The position numbers and the translations under genes are program-made. Shown here one piece after another: positions 1 to 10,603 of a DNA stretch of 64,000 bases (within the stretch, counting starts at the first letter, position 1; the number at the start of each line of letters is the position of its first letter). The stretch is from Agapanthus africanus. Its lineage: Eukaryota; Streptophyta; Magnoliopsida; Asparagales; Amaryllidaceae. The notes beneath the pieces are model-generated. The model did no database searches. It had not been told where the DNA came from and was given only the letters and a program-made list of their open reading frames with translations. Location: positions 374,875,582-374,939,581 of the forward strand of contig CM057337.1 in NCBI GenBank assembly GCA_030015575.1. The letters are read 5' to 3'.

Positions 1-643
1 TACATGCATTTATTCTCGGTCTCGCACATATCACATACGTGCTCCTATTTCGTTTTGCCTGAGCCAGTAAAACCTCTGTGTAGGACTCTAAAGACTCGTC
101 AATACGCCGGCAGTAGGTGATGATCACATCACGCACTCACAAGCCGTCAGCGGTACTAGCTGGACGTAACGGCTACCCGGGTATTGAGCGATCAGAAGAT
201 CAGCAAGAAAGCCCGCTCCAACTCCTGTAAAAGCCTGCCGGTAACACTTCCCGTACAGTCCGGTCTCCTCGTCTGATATGTCGCATATCAAGTCTAGGGG
301 TGGTAAACGTCAGACCCCAATACGTGCCGATGTGAGGCTCATAACGGGTCGAGAAACTACTGGTAACACTTACCAGTAAATCTCTAAATCAGCCCTGGCC
401 AGGGACTTCCCTGTTACGGCCAATCGAGCACACCGCAACATCAACCCCCAATACCGGGAGAGACGAAACCCCTCCTATCGCTCATTGCCTCCATGTGACT
501 CGGAACTGTACCGAAAAACCACCGTTTTGCACGCCCTCATGGACGTGGTAAGGTGGAAATCAAAGCACAGTGGGAATCACACAAGACTCTATGACGATCT
601 CGGGTCTACAGACTAACCTGCATAAGTATCACCAGAGAACTGC
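1..643 (-). mobile_element. Angela-B 3' LTR, distal fragment
   Basis: Part of the 3' LTR of the host-layer Ty1/copia element. It aligns with the Angela-A LTR (compare 1-200 with about 1735-1960) but is clearly diverged. It ends at 643 with the target site ACTGC, where Angela-A begins, and resumes at 37801: the text before 643 and after 37805 joins as it does in the uninterrupted Angela-A LTR near 6069. The LTR continues off the left edge. There is no gene in it. Confidence 0.85.
639..643. repeat. Target-site duplication of Angela-A, left copy
   Basis: ACTGC immediately precedes the LTR terminus TGTAGGG at 644. The same five bases follow the opposite terminus (ending TAACA) at 37801-37805. 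This proves that 644-37800 is one insertion. Confidence 0.9.
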
Positions 644-1151
644 TGTAGGGTTCCTAGGCACACTAATGGAGTTTTACAAGTGATCAAACATGCAAATTTC
701 TAAAAATTACGGTGCCGAGAAAACCTAGAACGGATCGTTAACTAGATATTTAGGCAAAGCAAGCAAGTAAACGGAAATATAGAATAGGGAAGGGGCTACA
801 ACCTTTGTAGATCCGGTCCACCACTTCGTGAGCTCCACGATGATCTCCCTCCGCTGTCCAAATCGAACCCACGACTCTAGCATTGGCATCATCGAAGAAT
901 GGGCGGGCTTGATCGTCGGTTCGATGCCGAAGATGATCTACGTCGAGGCATCACAAGAACAAGCTCCAACTTCACCAAGCCTTAAAAACTTGTGAAGGAA
1001 ACACCCTATACTACTTGGCAAGAGGTAGATGATGAAGAAATAGGAATTGGGTAGACTTTAGTTTTGGATTTCCCACACTTTTTCATCAATCACCATTGAT
1101 GTAGCAAGCTTTTTTCTCAAGTTGAAGAAGAAGAAGATGAAGAAAAAGAAT

Positions 1152-1200
1152 ATGATAAGTATTAAGTAAATGATAAATAAATCAATACTTATCATTTACT
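1152..1200. repeat. Two mutually exclusive inverted repeats in Angela-A LTR
   Basis: Positions 1152-1163 pair perfectly with 1184-1195 (12 bp), and 1165-1175 pair perfectly with 1190-1200 (11 bp). The right arms share 1190-1195, so only one stem can form at a time. The same arrangement recurs in the 5' LTR near 36103-36151. Confidence 0.7.
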
Positions 1201-1985
1201 AACCCTTGGTTAGTTGTAGAGAATGGACCATGGTTAACTAGAATGGTTAAGGTTAAGTATAAGACAAGGATGGTGGACTAATTTAAAGCTTCAAGAATGT
1301 TCAACTAGCAAACAAAAAAAGCAACCATTCTTTTCTCATCTTTTTCCAAAATAAATAAATAAATAAATAAGGAAAAAGAAAACCCTAATCATAATCTTAA
1401 CCATGGTCTAATTCTTTACACTAACCCTAGCTTGCAAGTATCATCAAACATGATACAATCATGTGCACAAAATATATCACATATGCAATGTGCACAAACC
1501 AAGTGAGAAAATCCATTTAAAGTGAACCAATACCAGTTAATGCAAAGTAATATATCAAATATATAATTATACATTAAATCATTAAATCAACACTTGATTC
1601 AATGATCCGGTCATGTCGCATATAACCGACTAGTATTCAATGTATCGGCTTCTCGAATCAATCCTTGATTCGATAACCAGGTTATATCGCATATAACCAA
1701 TCGATACATTCATCGCGAGAATGAAATACGGTATCACATACACGCATTATTCTCGGTCCCGCACATATCTCATATGCGCTCCTATTTCGTTTCGCTTGAG
1801 CCAGGAAACCTCTGTGTAGGACTCTAAAGACTCGTCAATACGCCGGTAGCGGATGATGATCATATCAAGCACCCACAAGCCGCAAGCGGTCTGCTAAACG
1901 TAACGGCCACCCGGGTATTGAGTGATCAGAAGATTGAGGAGCAAGCCCGCTCACACTCCTGTGAATCCAACCAGTAACACTTACC

Positions 1986-1990
1986 GTACA
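1986..1990. repeat. Target-site duplication of Tekay-1, left copy
   Basis: GTACA precedes the LTR start TGTAGCG. It recurs after the Tekay-1 3' LTR at 28769-28773 and, because of the later duplication, at 5674-5678. The unoccupied site survives at 36938-36942 in the Angela-A 5' LTR. Confidence 0.9.
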
Positions 1991-4900
1991 TGTAGCGCCT
2001 TGAAAAGTCGTTTTGGTGTTTTCCTGAAAATCGGTGAAAATTCGGTATTTTTCCGAAAACCGTCTTTCTCGTTATTTTGCAGTTTAGGGCTAATTATACC
2101 TAAAATGGATAGGTAATTGCTTGTTTTTAGCAGCTAATGAGTTACTTATGAAATTCTGGTCGTTTAAAATTTTTTCCCTATTTTTCAATTTTTTAATATT
2201 ATTTTAAGCCGGTAAGAAAATACATTAAATTAACGATAAATACAAATTTAAATGGGCTAAAATTAAGCTTTAAAATCATGTTAATTAAAATCTAGTTGTA
2301 ACATAAATTTTTAGTATTTTATTTTGATTTTTAACTAATTTTTATTATAGAAAACGAAATTTATTGAATTTTAAGCTAAAACTTGCAATTTTGGACTTTT
2401 GGGGGGTCTTTTTGCATAAAACCTCTTTGTATTCACTCCCACTCACCCCCACTCCCCAAGGCCGGCCCCACCACTGCTGCAGCAGCCCCCATCCCTCTCT
2501 TTTTGACTTTTAAATCATGTTAATGAATTGTTTGGAGTAGGATTTAAATATAGTAATTTGCATGTGGGTTTTTAGTGAGATGTGAGAGCTTTGACCATGG
2601 AAAATTCCACATAACTCTCCCCCACTCCTCCCCCTTTCCCCCTAGACCGAAACCCCACCTGCTCACAGCCCATTCTTTTCCCCCAAATTTCCCTTCTCTT
2701 TTGCTTCAAAATTTCCATCAAAATCCATTAAAAACCATCAAAAATCCACAAATTTCTTCACAAAACCAAAATAAATCCTTGTGCTATCTCTTCACAAGCC
2801 TATTATAGTTGAAAACATGTGGAAATGAGGCATTTTTAGAGGCAAATCACCATGCTTGATCCATAGAAATTGAGGTATAATTCTTACCATTCAACACTTG
2901 TGGCTAAATTCCTTTAATTATATGGTTTTAGTGTTAAAAGTTTAGCTAATTTCTAATCTAGTTTCTAAAAGAGTAGTTTGTTTTAAACTAGGGTTTTTAG
3001 CACACCATTATTTGGTTAATTAAATTTAGTTTGCTTGCTAGTTCCTACACAACCAAATCAAAGAAGTTACCTTGTTTATGTGGTCTTCAAATTATGCTAA
3101 TTTAGTTAATTTTAAAAGTTTGATTTTGGTTGTAAATTGTTGTTTTAGGAAATTCAAGAGAGGGTTTATGTATGGAAAATGGGTTGTGAAGCATGATAAA
3201 TGAGTTGAATTAGGGTTTAGAAACAATTATTTAGTTGATTAAATCTAATTTGTTATCTAGTTGTTTTGCTAACCTAATCTAGAAGGTTAACTTGCTAATT
3301 GAGTTATAAATTAGTGTTAATTTAAGGTTTTCATATATAGTTTGGATTAAGAATTGCTAGGTTATATAATTCAAGTAATGGTTGTTTATGGAAAAATAGG
3401 TTTTGAATCTTTGCTAATGTGTTGTAATTATAGTGTTTGTAGATTGCTTGTTGTGTGGTTGGATTGTGATAACCGTATCGCTAATTTTCGATTTTTGCAC
3501 CAAAATTGCTAGTTTGTGCTTACTAGGTTTTTATTAAAATTATTTGGTGAATTATTTGTGATAGCTTGGGGATGTTTTTAGCATCTTCTATGACGTTAGG
3601 ATGCGTGAGCGCGGAGTTTTGAGAAGTCGGGTTTTAGTTTTGCCGGGTGACCAAATCGGCGATTTTTGCAGTTTTTGCGATTTTCGCGTGTGTTCCGCGC
3701 ACCTTGTGCACGTTGTACCTAGCTAGTGAACATTAGTATTTTCGTTTGGGTTTTGTGTCATTCTTGATATGTAACCTTATGTTTGGTATTGATGTAAATT
3801 CCAGGTTCGGTCGCGGAGACGTCAGACGCGGCACGAAAGGGGAAAGCGGTGATTGGACACAGCTAGCTAGGGATTCCGGTGAGTAGATGTAACATCTACG
3901 GGGGACTATCGTTGTATGGCGCAAGTCGCCCGATAGTTTAGTACCTTAAAAAGATTCTTAGTAATGTTAGTAATTAGGGGTGTAATACTTGTATGATTAT
4001 TTGCTACATTCATGCCCTATATTGACATACCTATACGAAACCATTCTATAGGACACCTGCACCATTGCCAGGGTTTTTATATGCAGCACGAGCACTATTC
4101 ATGCTTACACACACACCCTGGTAATTGCCATGCCACCACACTAGATAACCTTTAAATTGAAACCTTTTACTAATTGATACTTAAACTTGTGCTATTGCCT
4201 TTAATTCCTTAAAATGAAACCGTAGGATTGCTATTCATGTGCATGTACTTCATCATATTAATTGTTCATGCTTAATCTATTAATCACACATCGCAACTTG
4301 ATTATTGATACCATATGCATTCATTATCATTGATATATGCACTTATGAGGATTTCTTGAGATTTTATGATATTTCTGGATTTCAGGGGAAAGCCGCAAAA
4401 TTTCTAAACTTATTATATTTTTAAAATATGTAAATTGCGGTTTTCTAGTGATGTAAGTGTCGTCCACCATGAGTTTGCTGTGGTTTTGGAAATCCGTGTC
4501 GAGGAGTGGAGGAACCGTCACGGGTACATGGTGGGTCCGGTAAGGTACCCCGGGGCAAGAGGAATGTGGTGTTGACGTTGAGCCTGGCAGGGGACGGATT
4601 ACCTACCGGTGACTGTTTGGGACGGCGGATATTCAGAGGATACCGACCGTGGCCGCTAGATGATGAGATATTGATATTTGAGATGGGTCAGCCGGACGGC
4701 TGAGGCCAGAGATACATTGATATGAGATTTGAGACAGTTTTGAGGTGTCGATGCTGGACACAGGTTCTTGTTGATTCTATTGGTATTGTGCTGGTATTTC
4801 AAAAGACATTCTTAAAGGAAAAAACATGCTTTCTTATACTTACACATTCAGATCACGAGTTGATTCGCATTGCATTCATACCTGCTAGTATATCCATATT

Positions 4901-5673
4901 GCATACATACTTGCCATTATGTCCTGCCTTACCTGTATTTAGATGCTAGGATGCTTGTGTGTATGCATTCGATAGCCTGTGTAGATGTTATTTATTACTC
5001 ACGAGTTGGCAACTCACCCCCGTTGTGCCATAGCCTTTTGCAGGTCCGCTCCGTCAGTACAGTAGCGGCGGGTGCGCTTGCTTCTTTTGCCTCTTTTGCC
5101 TGGACTCGAGGTTTTGCTCCTAGGTGGGTTATATCATTATTTTGTACCACCTTGTATATTCTTTGTATCTAGTGCACTCCATCTACTGTTTCTACCAGTA
5201 TTATTGTATATTGACCTAGAGATAAGACTGTGAGGTTTGTTGACTTTTATGCTGTATTTTGGGGTCGAGCTCACTTGAGTCGACATGATGTTTTTCTTAT
5301 GCTTCATTATGATTATTTCGCATGTTGTTGCTTTATATTGCGTGGGATTTGTGACCGCCTTGTGGCGAAGAGCTAGCTCCCGCTTGGGGATGCCCTATTT
5401 TGTTGGATTCATATATATTTTTGTAATACCCAGTTTGGGGGCCAGTATTTACAAAGGAGACTCTGCCGAAATTTTTGGAAAAATTGGTATTGTTTTTAAA
5501 AAGGGTTTTACATGACTTATTTGATAAACTCGTTTTCAATTGATTGGGTTTTCTTCACTCTTTTGCTTAATTGGTTTTGTTTTCTGGGCTTTGGCTTACT
5601 TATTTTACGGACGTCTTTAGACGTTTCGTAAACTTAAGTGCCAGTCACGTTCCGTACCCTGCGGGTCGTGACA
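1991..5673 (+). mobile_element. Tekay-1 5' LTR (3683 bp), now followed by flank instead of its internal region
   Basis: Starts TGTAGCGCC and ends GGGTCGTGACA, flanked by GTACA on both sides. It is nearly identical to 25087-28768 and is the diverged, opposite-strand counterpart of 18660-22319. Such LTRs of about 3.7 kb are long for the chromovirus Tekay/Del group but not unknown. Locally it looks like a solo LTR, because 5674 onward is Angela-A sequence and not a primer-binding site. Small open frames inside it (for example 4870-5172) recur in every LTR copy and have no recognisable product. Confidence 0.9.
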
Positions 5674-6537
5674 GTACAGTCCGGTCTGTTCGTCTGATAT
5701 GTCGCATATCTCGCCTAGGGGTGGTAAACGTTAGACCCCAGTAGCTCGATAAGTCATGCCGACTTAAGGTCCATAACATTCGTGAAACTACTGATAACTC
5801 TTACCAGTATATCACTGCAAACCTGGCCAGGGATTTCCTGTTATGGCCAGTCGTGCATTGCGCAACATCAACCCCCAATACCGGGAGAGACGAATCCCCT
5901 CCTATCGCTCATTGCCTCCATGTGAATCGGGACTGTACCCAAAAACCACCTCTTTGCACGACTCAGTAGAGCCGTGGTAGGGTGGAAATCAAAGCACAGT
6001 GGGAGACACACAAGACTCTATGACGATCTCGGGTCAACAGACTAAGCTGTACCAGTGTCACCAGAGAACTGCCATCTGACGTGAGGTATAATACCATCTG
6101 GGAGTTCTCGGCGAGTCCGTTCAGTGTACCCAGTCTCCACTGAGCACCCGCATACCATCTTCGATGTCAAACACCAATGGATATGGGATCATCCATCGCC
6201 CATCACATGGGTCGAGAAGATATATGCTAGTCTACTCTGGAATATCGATGCCCCGTCTCGATATTCCCACGACTAGGAACAATGAAGGATGTACTCATTG
6301 ACTACCCAGGCCCCACTAGTATGATCTACATCATAGTCCTGGAAGTCGAGTACACATCCTAAGGGCTTTATCAACATGTAATCAGAGAGACAGAAAGTAT
6401 ACATGTTAAGATAAAGTGCAACCAGATAGCGTACTATCATGTCGAGCAAGAAAGTCCTTCCTATATATGTCCCAGCATCCACTACAATATACATCCAATG
6501 TACAGTAATGGCCTCTAGGGCATACATATAACTAACA
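5674..6537 (-). mobile_element. Angela-A 3' LTR, 5' portion (duplicate copy 1)
   Basis: 864 bp, the same length as 28769-29632, and colinear with 36938-37800 of the intact 5' LTR. It ends ACTAACA at 6537, the LTR start read on the minus strand, and is followed by the polypurine tract. The 84-aa minus frame at 6273-6527 lies wholly in the LTR and is not treated as a gene. Confidence 0.88.
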
Positions 6538-6552
6538 ATCTCCCTCTTGCAC
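6538..6552 (-). other. Angela-A polypurine tract (copy 1)
   Basis: On the minus strand this reads GTGCAAGAGGGAGAT directly against the LTR start TGTTAG. It is the plus-strand primer for reverse transcription. The equivalent at 29633-29647 reads with a GTGGGAGAT core. Confidence 0.75.
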
Positions 6553-9142
6553 TAGGGCCATCTGTAGCAGTGGTTGCAGTATCACATACTCAACCATCCC
6601 CTAAAAGTCTCTCTTTGGGAAAAAGGCCTTCGTGAGTGGATTCGCCGTGTTGTCCTCTGAGTCTTCTCTCCTAACCTCGATCACCCTGGAGATCAACTAT
6701 CTCCATGATCAGGTGATGCTGCCTCAGAATTTGTCTGGGTCACTGATGGGACCAGGGTTCCAGGGCCAAAGCCACACTTCCATTGCCATACAATGGCAGG
6801 AACCTAGTTCATCTTATGAACCAATATACACCCAAACTTCCTCTTTGGTAGTATCTTCAATAGCGATGTTACCAGCCTTTATCGTCTAGTTTGCCACGGT
6901 ATCTAGCTTGGAACTCTTCCAACATACCGTCTCTTTACTGAGGGTAAAGACAGTGCCTGTGACTGACATTCAGTCGTCTTTATCACCCTGGAACACTTCC
7001 AGTGATTCTCCCCAGGATCGATTGATACAATCTCACTATACCTAGTGAGAACCCTAATATCCCTTTAGATCTATCTCATAGGGTCAAATCTCAGGATTTA
7101 GGAGGTATCATCTTTATCCTATTTGGAGAATCATTGTGATAAGCGGAGATTGATCGAGCGTAGCATAGGAAACTCCTTCCCTAACAAGAGTATGTCATCT
7201 ACGTACTCTACGAGGATCGTCACCATACTCTCTACTACCTTTTTGTTTATACAAGGTTCATCTACCATTTTGATGATGTCAACTTCTTTGACTAATCCAT
7301 CAAAACAGATGTTCCAACTCCGCGATGCCTGCTTTATCCTATAAAGCATCTTTCACACGTTTCCGCTGCTCCCACTGTGTACGAGGCCCTCTGGCTGTGT
7401 TCTTATAGACGTTCTCTTCTAAATCATTATTTAGAAAAGTAGTCATGGCACCCAACCACCAGATATCGTAGTCATGGTATGTAGCCGTGGCAAGTAGGAT
7501 CTGGATGGATTTAATCATAGTCCCGGGAAAAGGTTTCATCATTATCCGTGCCTGGTTGATGACGAAAACCTTTAACAAGTCTAGCTTTGAAAGTCTCAAC
7601 TTGTCCATGTACACCAAGTAATCTTCTCAAGATATACTTGCTCCTGATGGGGATTTAACCCTTCAGATATCGCAACCAAAGTCCATACTTTGTTGGTGTA
7701 TATGGATTCCATCTCAGATTGCTAAGCATCCAGCCATTCTTACAGAGTCCCTACTCTTGATGGCCTGCTCGAATCTAGTTGGGTCATCATCTCATGATGT
7801 ATTCCATGCTCCCACTGTCATCGAGAAACCGAGGTATCTCTCAGGCAGGCGAGGAACCCTACCAGATCGGCGGAGAGGCTGAGGTTCGTCGGGAACTATA
7901 GAATCTTATGGTTCTGTCAAATCATCAACTGCAGTTTTGTATAGCTGGAACCTTTCCAGTTCTACAGAACAGATCCTGCTTCGATCTTGTCCGGATTTTG
8001 CTTTAAACATAGACAGGACAACCCCAAATCTTAACTCGCTTAAGAGATGGGTTCTTCCCATACCATATCTTATATGGAGTGGTAGGCAGTGATTTGATTC
8101 AAACCTAATTCAATAGGTATGCAGCTTCTCAAGTGCATAACCCCAAAAGGAAATAGGTAACTCAATAATACTCATCCTAGAGCACACCATATCTAATATT
8201 GTGCAATTGCTCCGCCCTGATACACCGTTGTGCTGTGGTGTATTCAGAGGAGTAACACTGAGAGAAAATCTCATTCTCCTTTAGAATAGTCCAGGAATTC
8301 TATGCACAAGTATTCTCCTCCCTGATCTTATCATAGGACATAATACTTATACCCGTATTTTGGTTCTCTACTTCTAACTTATATTCTGTGAATATCTCAA
8401 AAGGTTCGGACTTATGTTTCAACAGGAATATATGACTGAATCTTGAGAGATTATCAGAGAATATAATGAAGTATAAAGAACCAGTCCTGGCATGTGTAGA
8501 CAGGAGACTTTACATACATTATCATGTATCAGTCCCAAGAGTTTACTAACTCTTTCTCTGTTTCTAATAAACAGAGCTATGGTCATCTAATCTTTGTGAC
8601 ATGACTGGCAAGTTTCACAAGATGTAAATTCAAACTGATTTAAATATGCATCTAAAATGTAACTTCAGCCAGTCGGGTCGCATTGATATGACCTAGTCTA
8701 CAATTCCTCAAGAACGAATCGTTCATTTCTGAACTCTTCCTCTTGTGTGTGTTCTGTATACAAGGAACTGTAGTTTGATTTAGAACGTCAATGCTTTTAG
8801 ATAACGTGCCTGAACCGATCAACTTTTGATATAGGAAATGTTCAAAACATTATCCATCAATACAAAATTATATCTTTTCTTTACTAATAAAGAGATTGAT
8901 ATGATTTTGTATATCAGGTTCGGTATCTAATAGCATTTGTTCAGAATCAATGTATTCGTAATACAGGGTGACAGTGACCAACAGACTTGGCTGCAACTCT
9001 TGCCCCGGTTTCTGTCTCATGAAACTTATCACCCGTTCTCAGTTTTTCTACCTTTTTGTAGCCCTATGTAACAGATTACATATCTGGGATCCTGATCCGG
9101 TATCATATACCCAGGATGCAGAGGATACTGAGAAACGGTTCT
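6553..9142 (-). pseudogene. Angela-A pol remnant (integrase, RT, RNase H), copy 1
   Basis: Heavily decayed Ty1/copia pol, aligned throughout with Angela-B 38300-41400 but with many substitutions, small deletions and frame changes. Recognisable pieces: 7131-7349 (minus) keeps the end of the RT block, with QASRSWNICFD and the catalytic YVDD; 7339-7617 keeps an RT fragment matching the 'SIRIMLAIAAYHDYEIW' block of Angela-B; the antisense of 6600-6900 matches RNase H. Around 7750-8750 the integrase text is legible only by nucleotide similarity. No frame exceeds about 100 codons, so no protein can be made. It probably cannot move without help from intact relatives. Confidence 0.8.
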
Positions 9143-9340
9143 TTATAATGAACACACCCGAAGGAGATGCATCATATGCACTTTCTTCGTTTGGGCGGCA
9201 TAGGAATTCTGGTATTCCCCAATTTTCTGCTCTGTCTTATAACAATTATAAGTTGGAGTGGGACCAACGTTCCCCAGCTCAGTATAACAAGCGGGTTCGG
9301 TCAATACATCCATATTATTATCTTGATTAAGGCGTGACAT
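9143..9340 (-). pseudogene. Angela-A gag remnant: gag start fused to gag C-terminus
   Basis: A 65-codon minus frame beginning ATG at 9340, at the place where Angela-C gag starts (the leader text just upstream, GGAGAGAGAAGAA, aligns in both). After about a dozen residues it jumps to sequence matching the stretch before protease in Angela-B (compare NVGPTPTYNCYKTEQKIGEYQ with 41400-41513). About 300 codons of gag, including capsid-like and CCHC zinc-knuckle regions, are missing. It then runs out of frame before the protease motif. The same deletion is present in copy 2, so it predates the duplication. Confidence 0.7.
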
Positions 9341-9783
9341 GGTCGCTACCAGGAGAGAGAGAAGAAAACACTCTACGTGCGCTCTTGCAAGATCAGATTG
9401 GTTATATATTTTATCTAATCAGGATGGCTCCCACTGTTTTTATCAAATCTTCCTTCAAACCTTAAAAGGAAAGACTAGCCGGGATTAATTACACTCTACA
9501 AGTTCGCCAATCTTTCAGCCAGGCCAGTGTCGGTACTTTGAGGGAGGTTCCCCGTGCTTTCGCACGGACCTAATTACAGTAAACCTCGTTTTCCCAGAGG
9601 CGTAACCCCGTTGACACCTTTCTAGACACCTACTTGATCGGCTAATTGTAAAGTGCAAAACTCTCCCAGGAGTAACAATTACTCGCAGTGGGTATCGGGA
9701 TCCAACTATCATATAGAAGGTATGCAATCTCATTGCAAATTTCAACACTTGAAACTCCCGATAAAGGTTTTTACCCCTAGCAC

Positions 9784-9987
9784 CTATGACCTTAACTATG
9801 GTCAACAAATCATAAGTACTAGTCAAGTTCTACCCGTCATTTCGTGATTAATTAGACCCACCCACATGACCCTTAACTAAGGTCAACAAAGTCACGCGAC
9901 TGTCCTAACTAATCGCATCATATGCAGTGTAGGAAGACATCACTTAGCTACCGTACACTGTGCCTTGACTATGGTCAACAAACACAG
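9784..9987 (-). other. Leader three-hairpin array (Angela-A copy 1)
   Basis: Three units at 9785-9814, 9867-9894 and 9958-9987. Each has an inner dyad TT(G/A)AC-4 nt-GTCAA, flanking linkers CC and CAAA, and its own outer arms: TATGA/TCATA, TGAC/GTCA and CTGTG/CACAG. Angela-C has the same three units with different but still complementary arms at 59827-60036. Stem-loops in the leader RNA are inferred. Confidence 0.7.
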
Positions 9988-10122
9988 CACGAATACTAAG
10001 TACTCTACTTCCTAAAATGACGGAGGGTTGCGGATGGTTTTTGTGAAAACCTTTAACGCTTTGAACTTGATCTCGTTGCGGAATCAAATGGTTTTTAAAT
10101 GGAATGTTTTCGAGGCTTTTCT

Positions 10123-10384
10123 AGTTTTGCTAAAGGGGTCACTCCCGGTGAAGGGATCGTCGGCCCTTTCCTCGTCGAATGATGTGCGGGATATATCATA
10201 TATATCACTGTGCAAAGCGGAAACTATATAAGCGATCAAAGTCAAACCGAGGGTTGTAGCATCTGCCAGTTATTGCTAAAGGAGTCACTCCCGGTGAAGG
10301 GATCTCGGTCCTTTCCTCATCGAATAAGGTGCAGGATGTTCTATAATGAACACCTCGATGCAAAGCAAGAACTGTAGCTACCAG
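10123..10384 (-). repeat. Imperfect tandem duplication in Angela-A leader (copy 1)
   Basis: Unit 1 (10123-10267) and unit 2 (10268-10384) share the AGTTnTTGCTAAAGG start, the CACTCCCGGTGAAGGGATC block, the CCTTTCCTC block and a TGTAGC...CCAG end. Unit 1 has about 24 extra bases. Each unit can fold GAAGGG against CCTTTC, and each has a second A/T hairpin of different sequence (GATATAT/ATATATC; TGTTC/GAACA). Copy 2 is at 33217-33478. Confidence 0.7.
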
Positions 10385-10502
10385 TTTTTATTTTGAAATT
10401 CGATTCCACAACATCAATTAGGTTTATTTTCTTTCATTAATCTCATTAATGAATATCCCATCATTTAAGTCCACCTAACCATCACAGATAAATATAACGT
10501 AC

Positions 10503-10603
10503 GCTTATGCCATCCGCATTCGCCTCGATGTCCCGTCTGCACCGTTAGGTTAGGTAACTAACGGCAGAGCGGGGCAGGGCTAGCGCGGATGTAAAACATA
10601 AGC
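10503..10603 (-). other. Conserved 101-nt multi-stem leader element (Angela-A copy 1)
   Basis: Nested complementary segments: GCTTATG 10503-10509 with CATAAGC 10597-10603; CATCCGC 10511-10517 with GCGGATG 10585-10591; CCCG 10532-10535 with CGGG 10570-10573; TCTG 10536-10539 with CAGA 10565-10568; CCGTTAG 10542-10548 with CTAACGG 10558-10564. The homologous block in Angela-C (60346-60446) has the same span and most of the same stems, and stands out as more conserved than its surroundings. Function unknown; a packaging or dimerisation signal is a guess. Confidence 0.65.

Larger units (their letters stand above)
644..1990 (-). mobile_element. Angela-A 3' LTR, first part (3' portion in element orientation)
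   Basis: Matches 35595-36942 base for base apart from scattered substitutions and one indel. It holds an AAATAA-type microsatellite near 1350-1371, an A/T-rich set of overlapping inverted repeats at 1152-1200, and pyrimidine-rich and gaagaagaaga tracts. It is interrupted after GTACA at 1990 by Tekay-1. No gene; the 64-aa frame at 1922-2116 crosses the junction and is spurious. Confidence 0.9.

Noticed and set aside
4870-5172. 100-codon frame present in each Tekay LTR (4870-5172, 27965-28267, 19160-19462)
   Set aside because: Shared because the LTRs are homologous; the Tekay-2 version changes reading in its second half, and no domain is visible.
1991-5673. Ordinary solo LTR produced by LTR-LTR recombination
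   Set aside because: A solo LTR would remove the internal region and leave one copy of the flank. Here the second LTR, part of pol and a second copy of the flank are all present further right, so solo-LTR formation alone cannot explain it.
6273-6527. 84-87-codon frame at the start of Angela-A and Angela-B LTRs (also 29368-29622, 37536-37925, 38007-38270)
   Set aside because: The A and B versions are alike and keep frame through an indel, which is tempting, but Angela-C has ATGCCCTAG (immediate stop) at the same place and Angela-D lacks it, so I do not call it a gene.
8968-9330. 120-codon plus-strand frame over the Angela-A gag/protease remnant (also 32062-32424)
   Set aside because: Antisense shadow of a decayed minus-strand copia gene.
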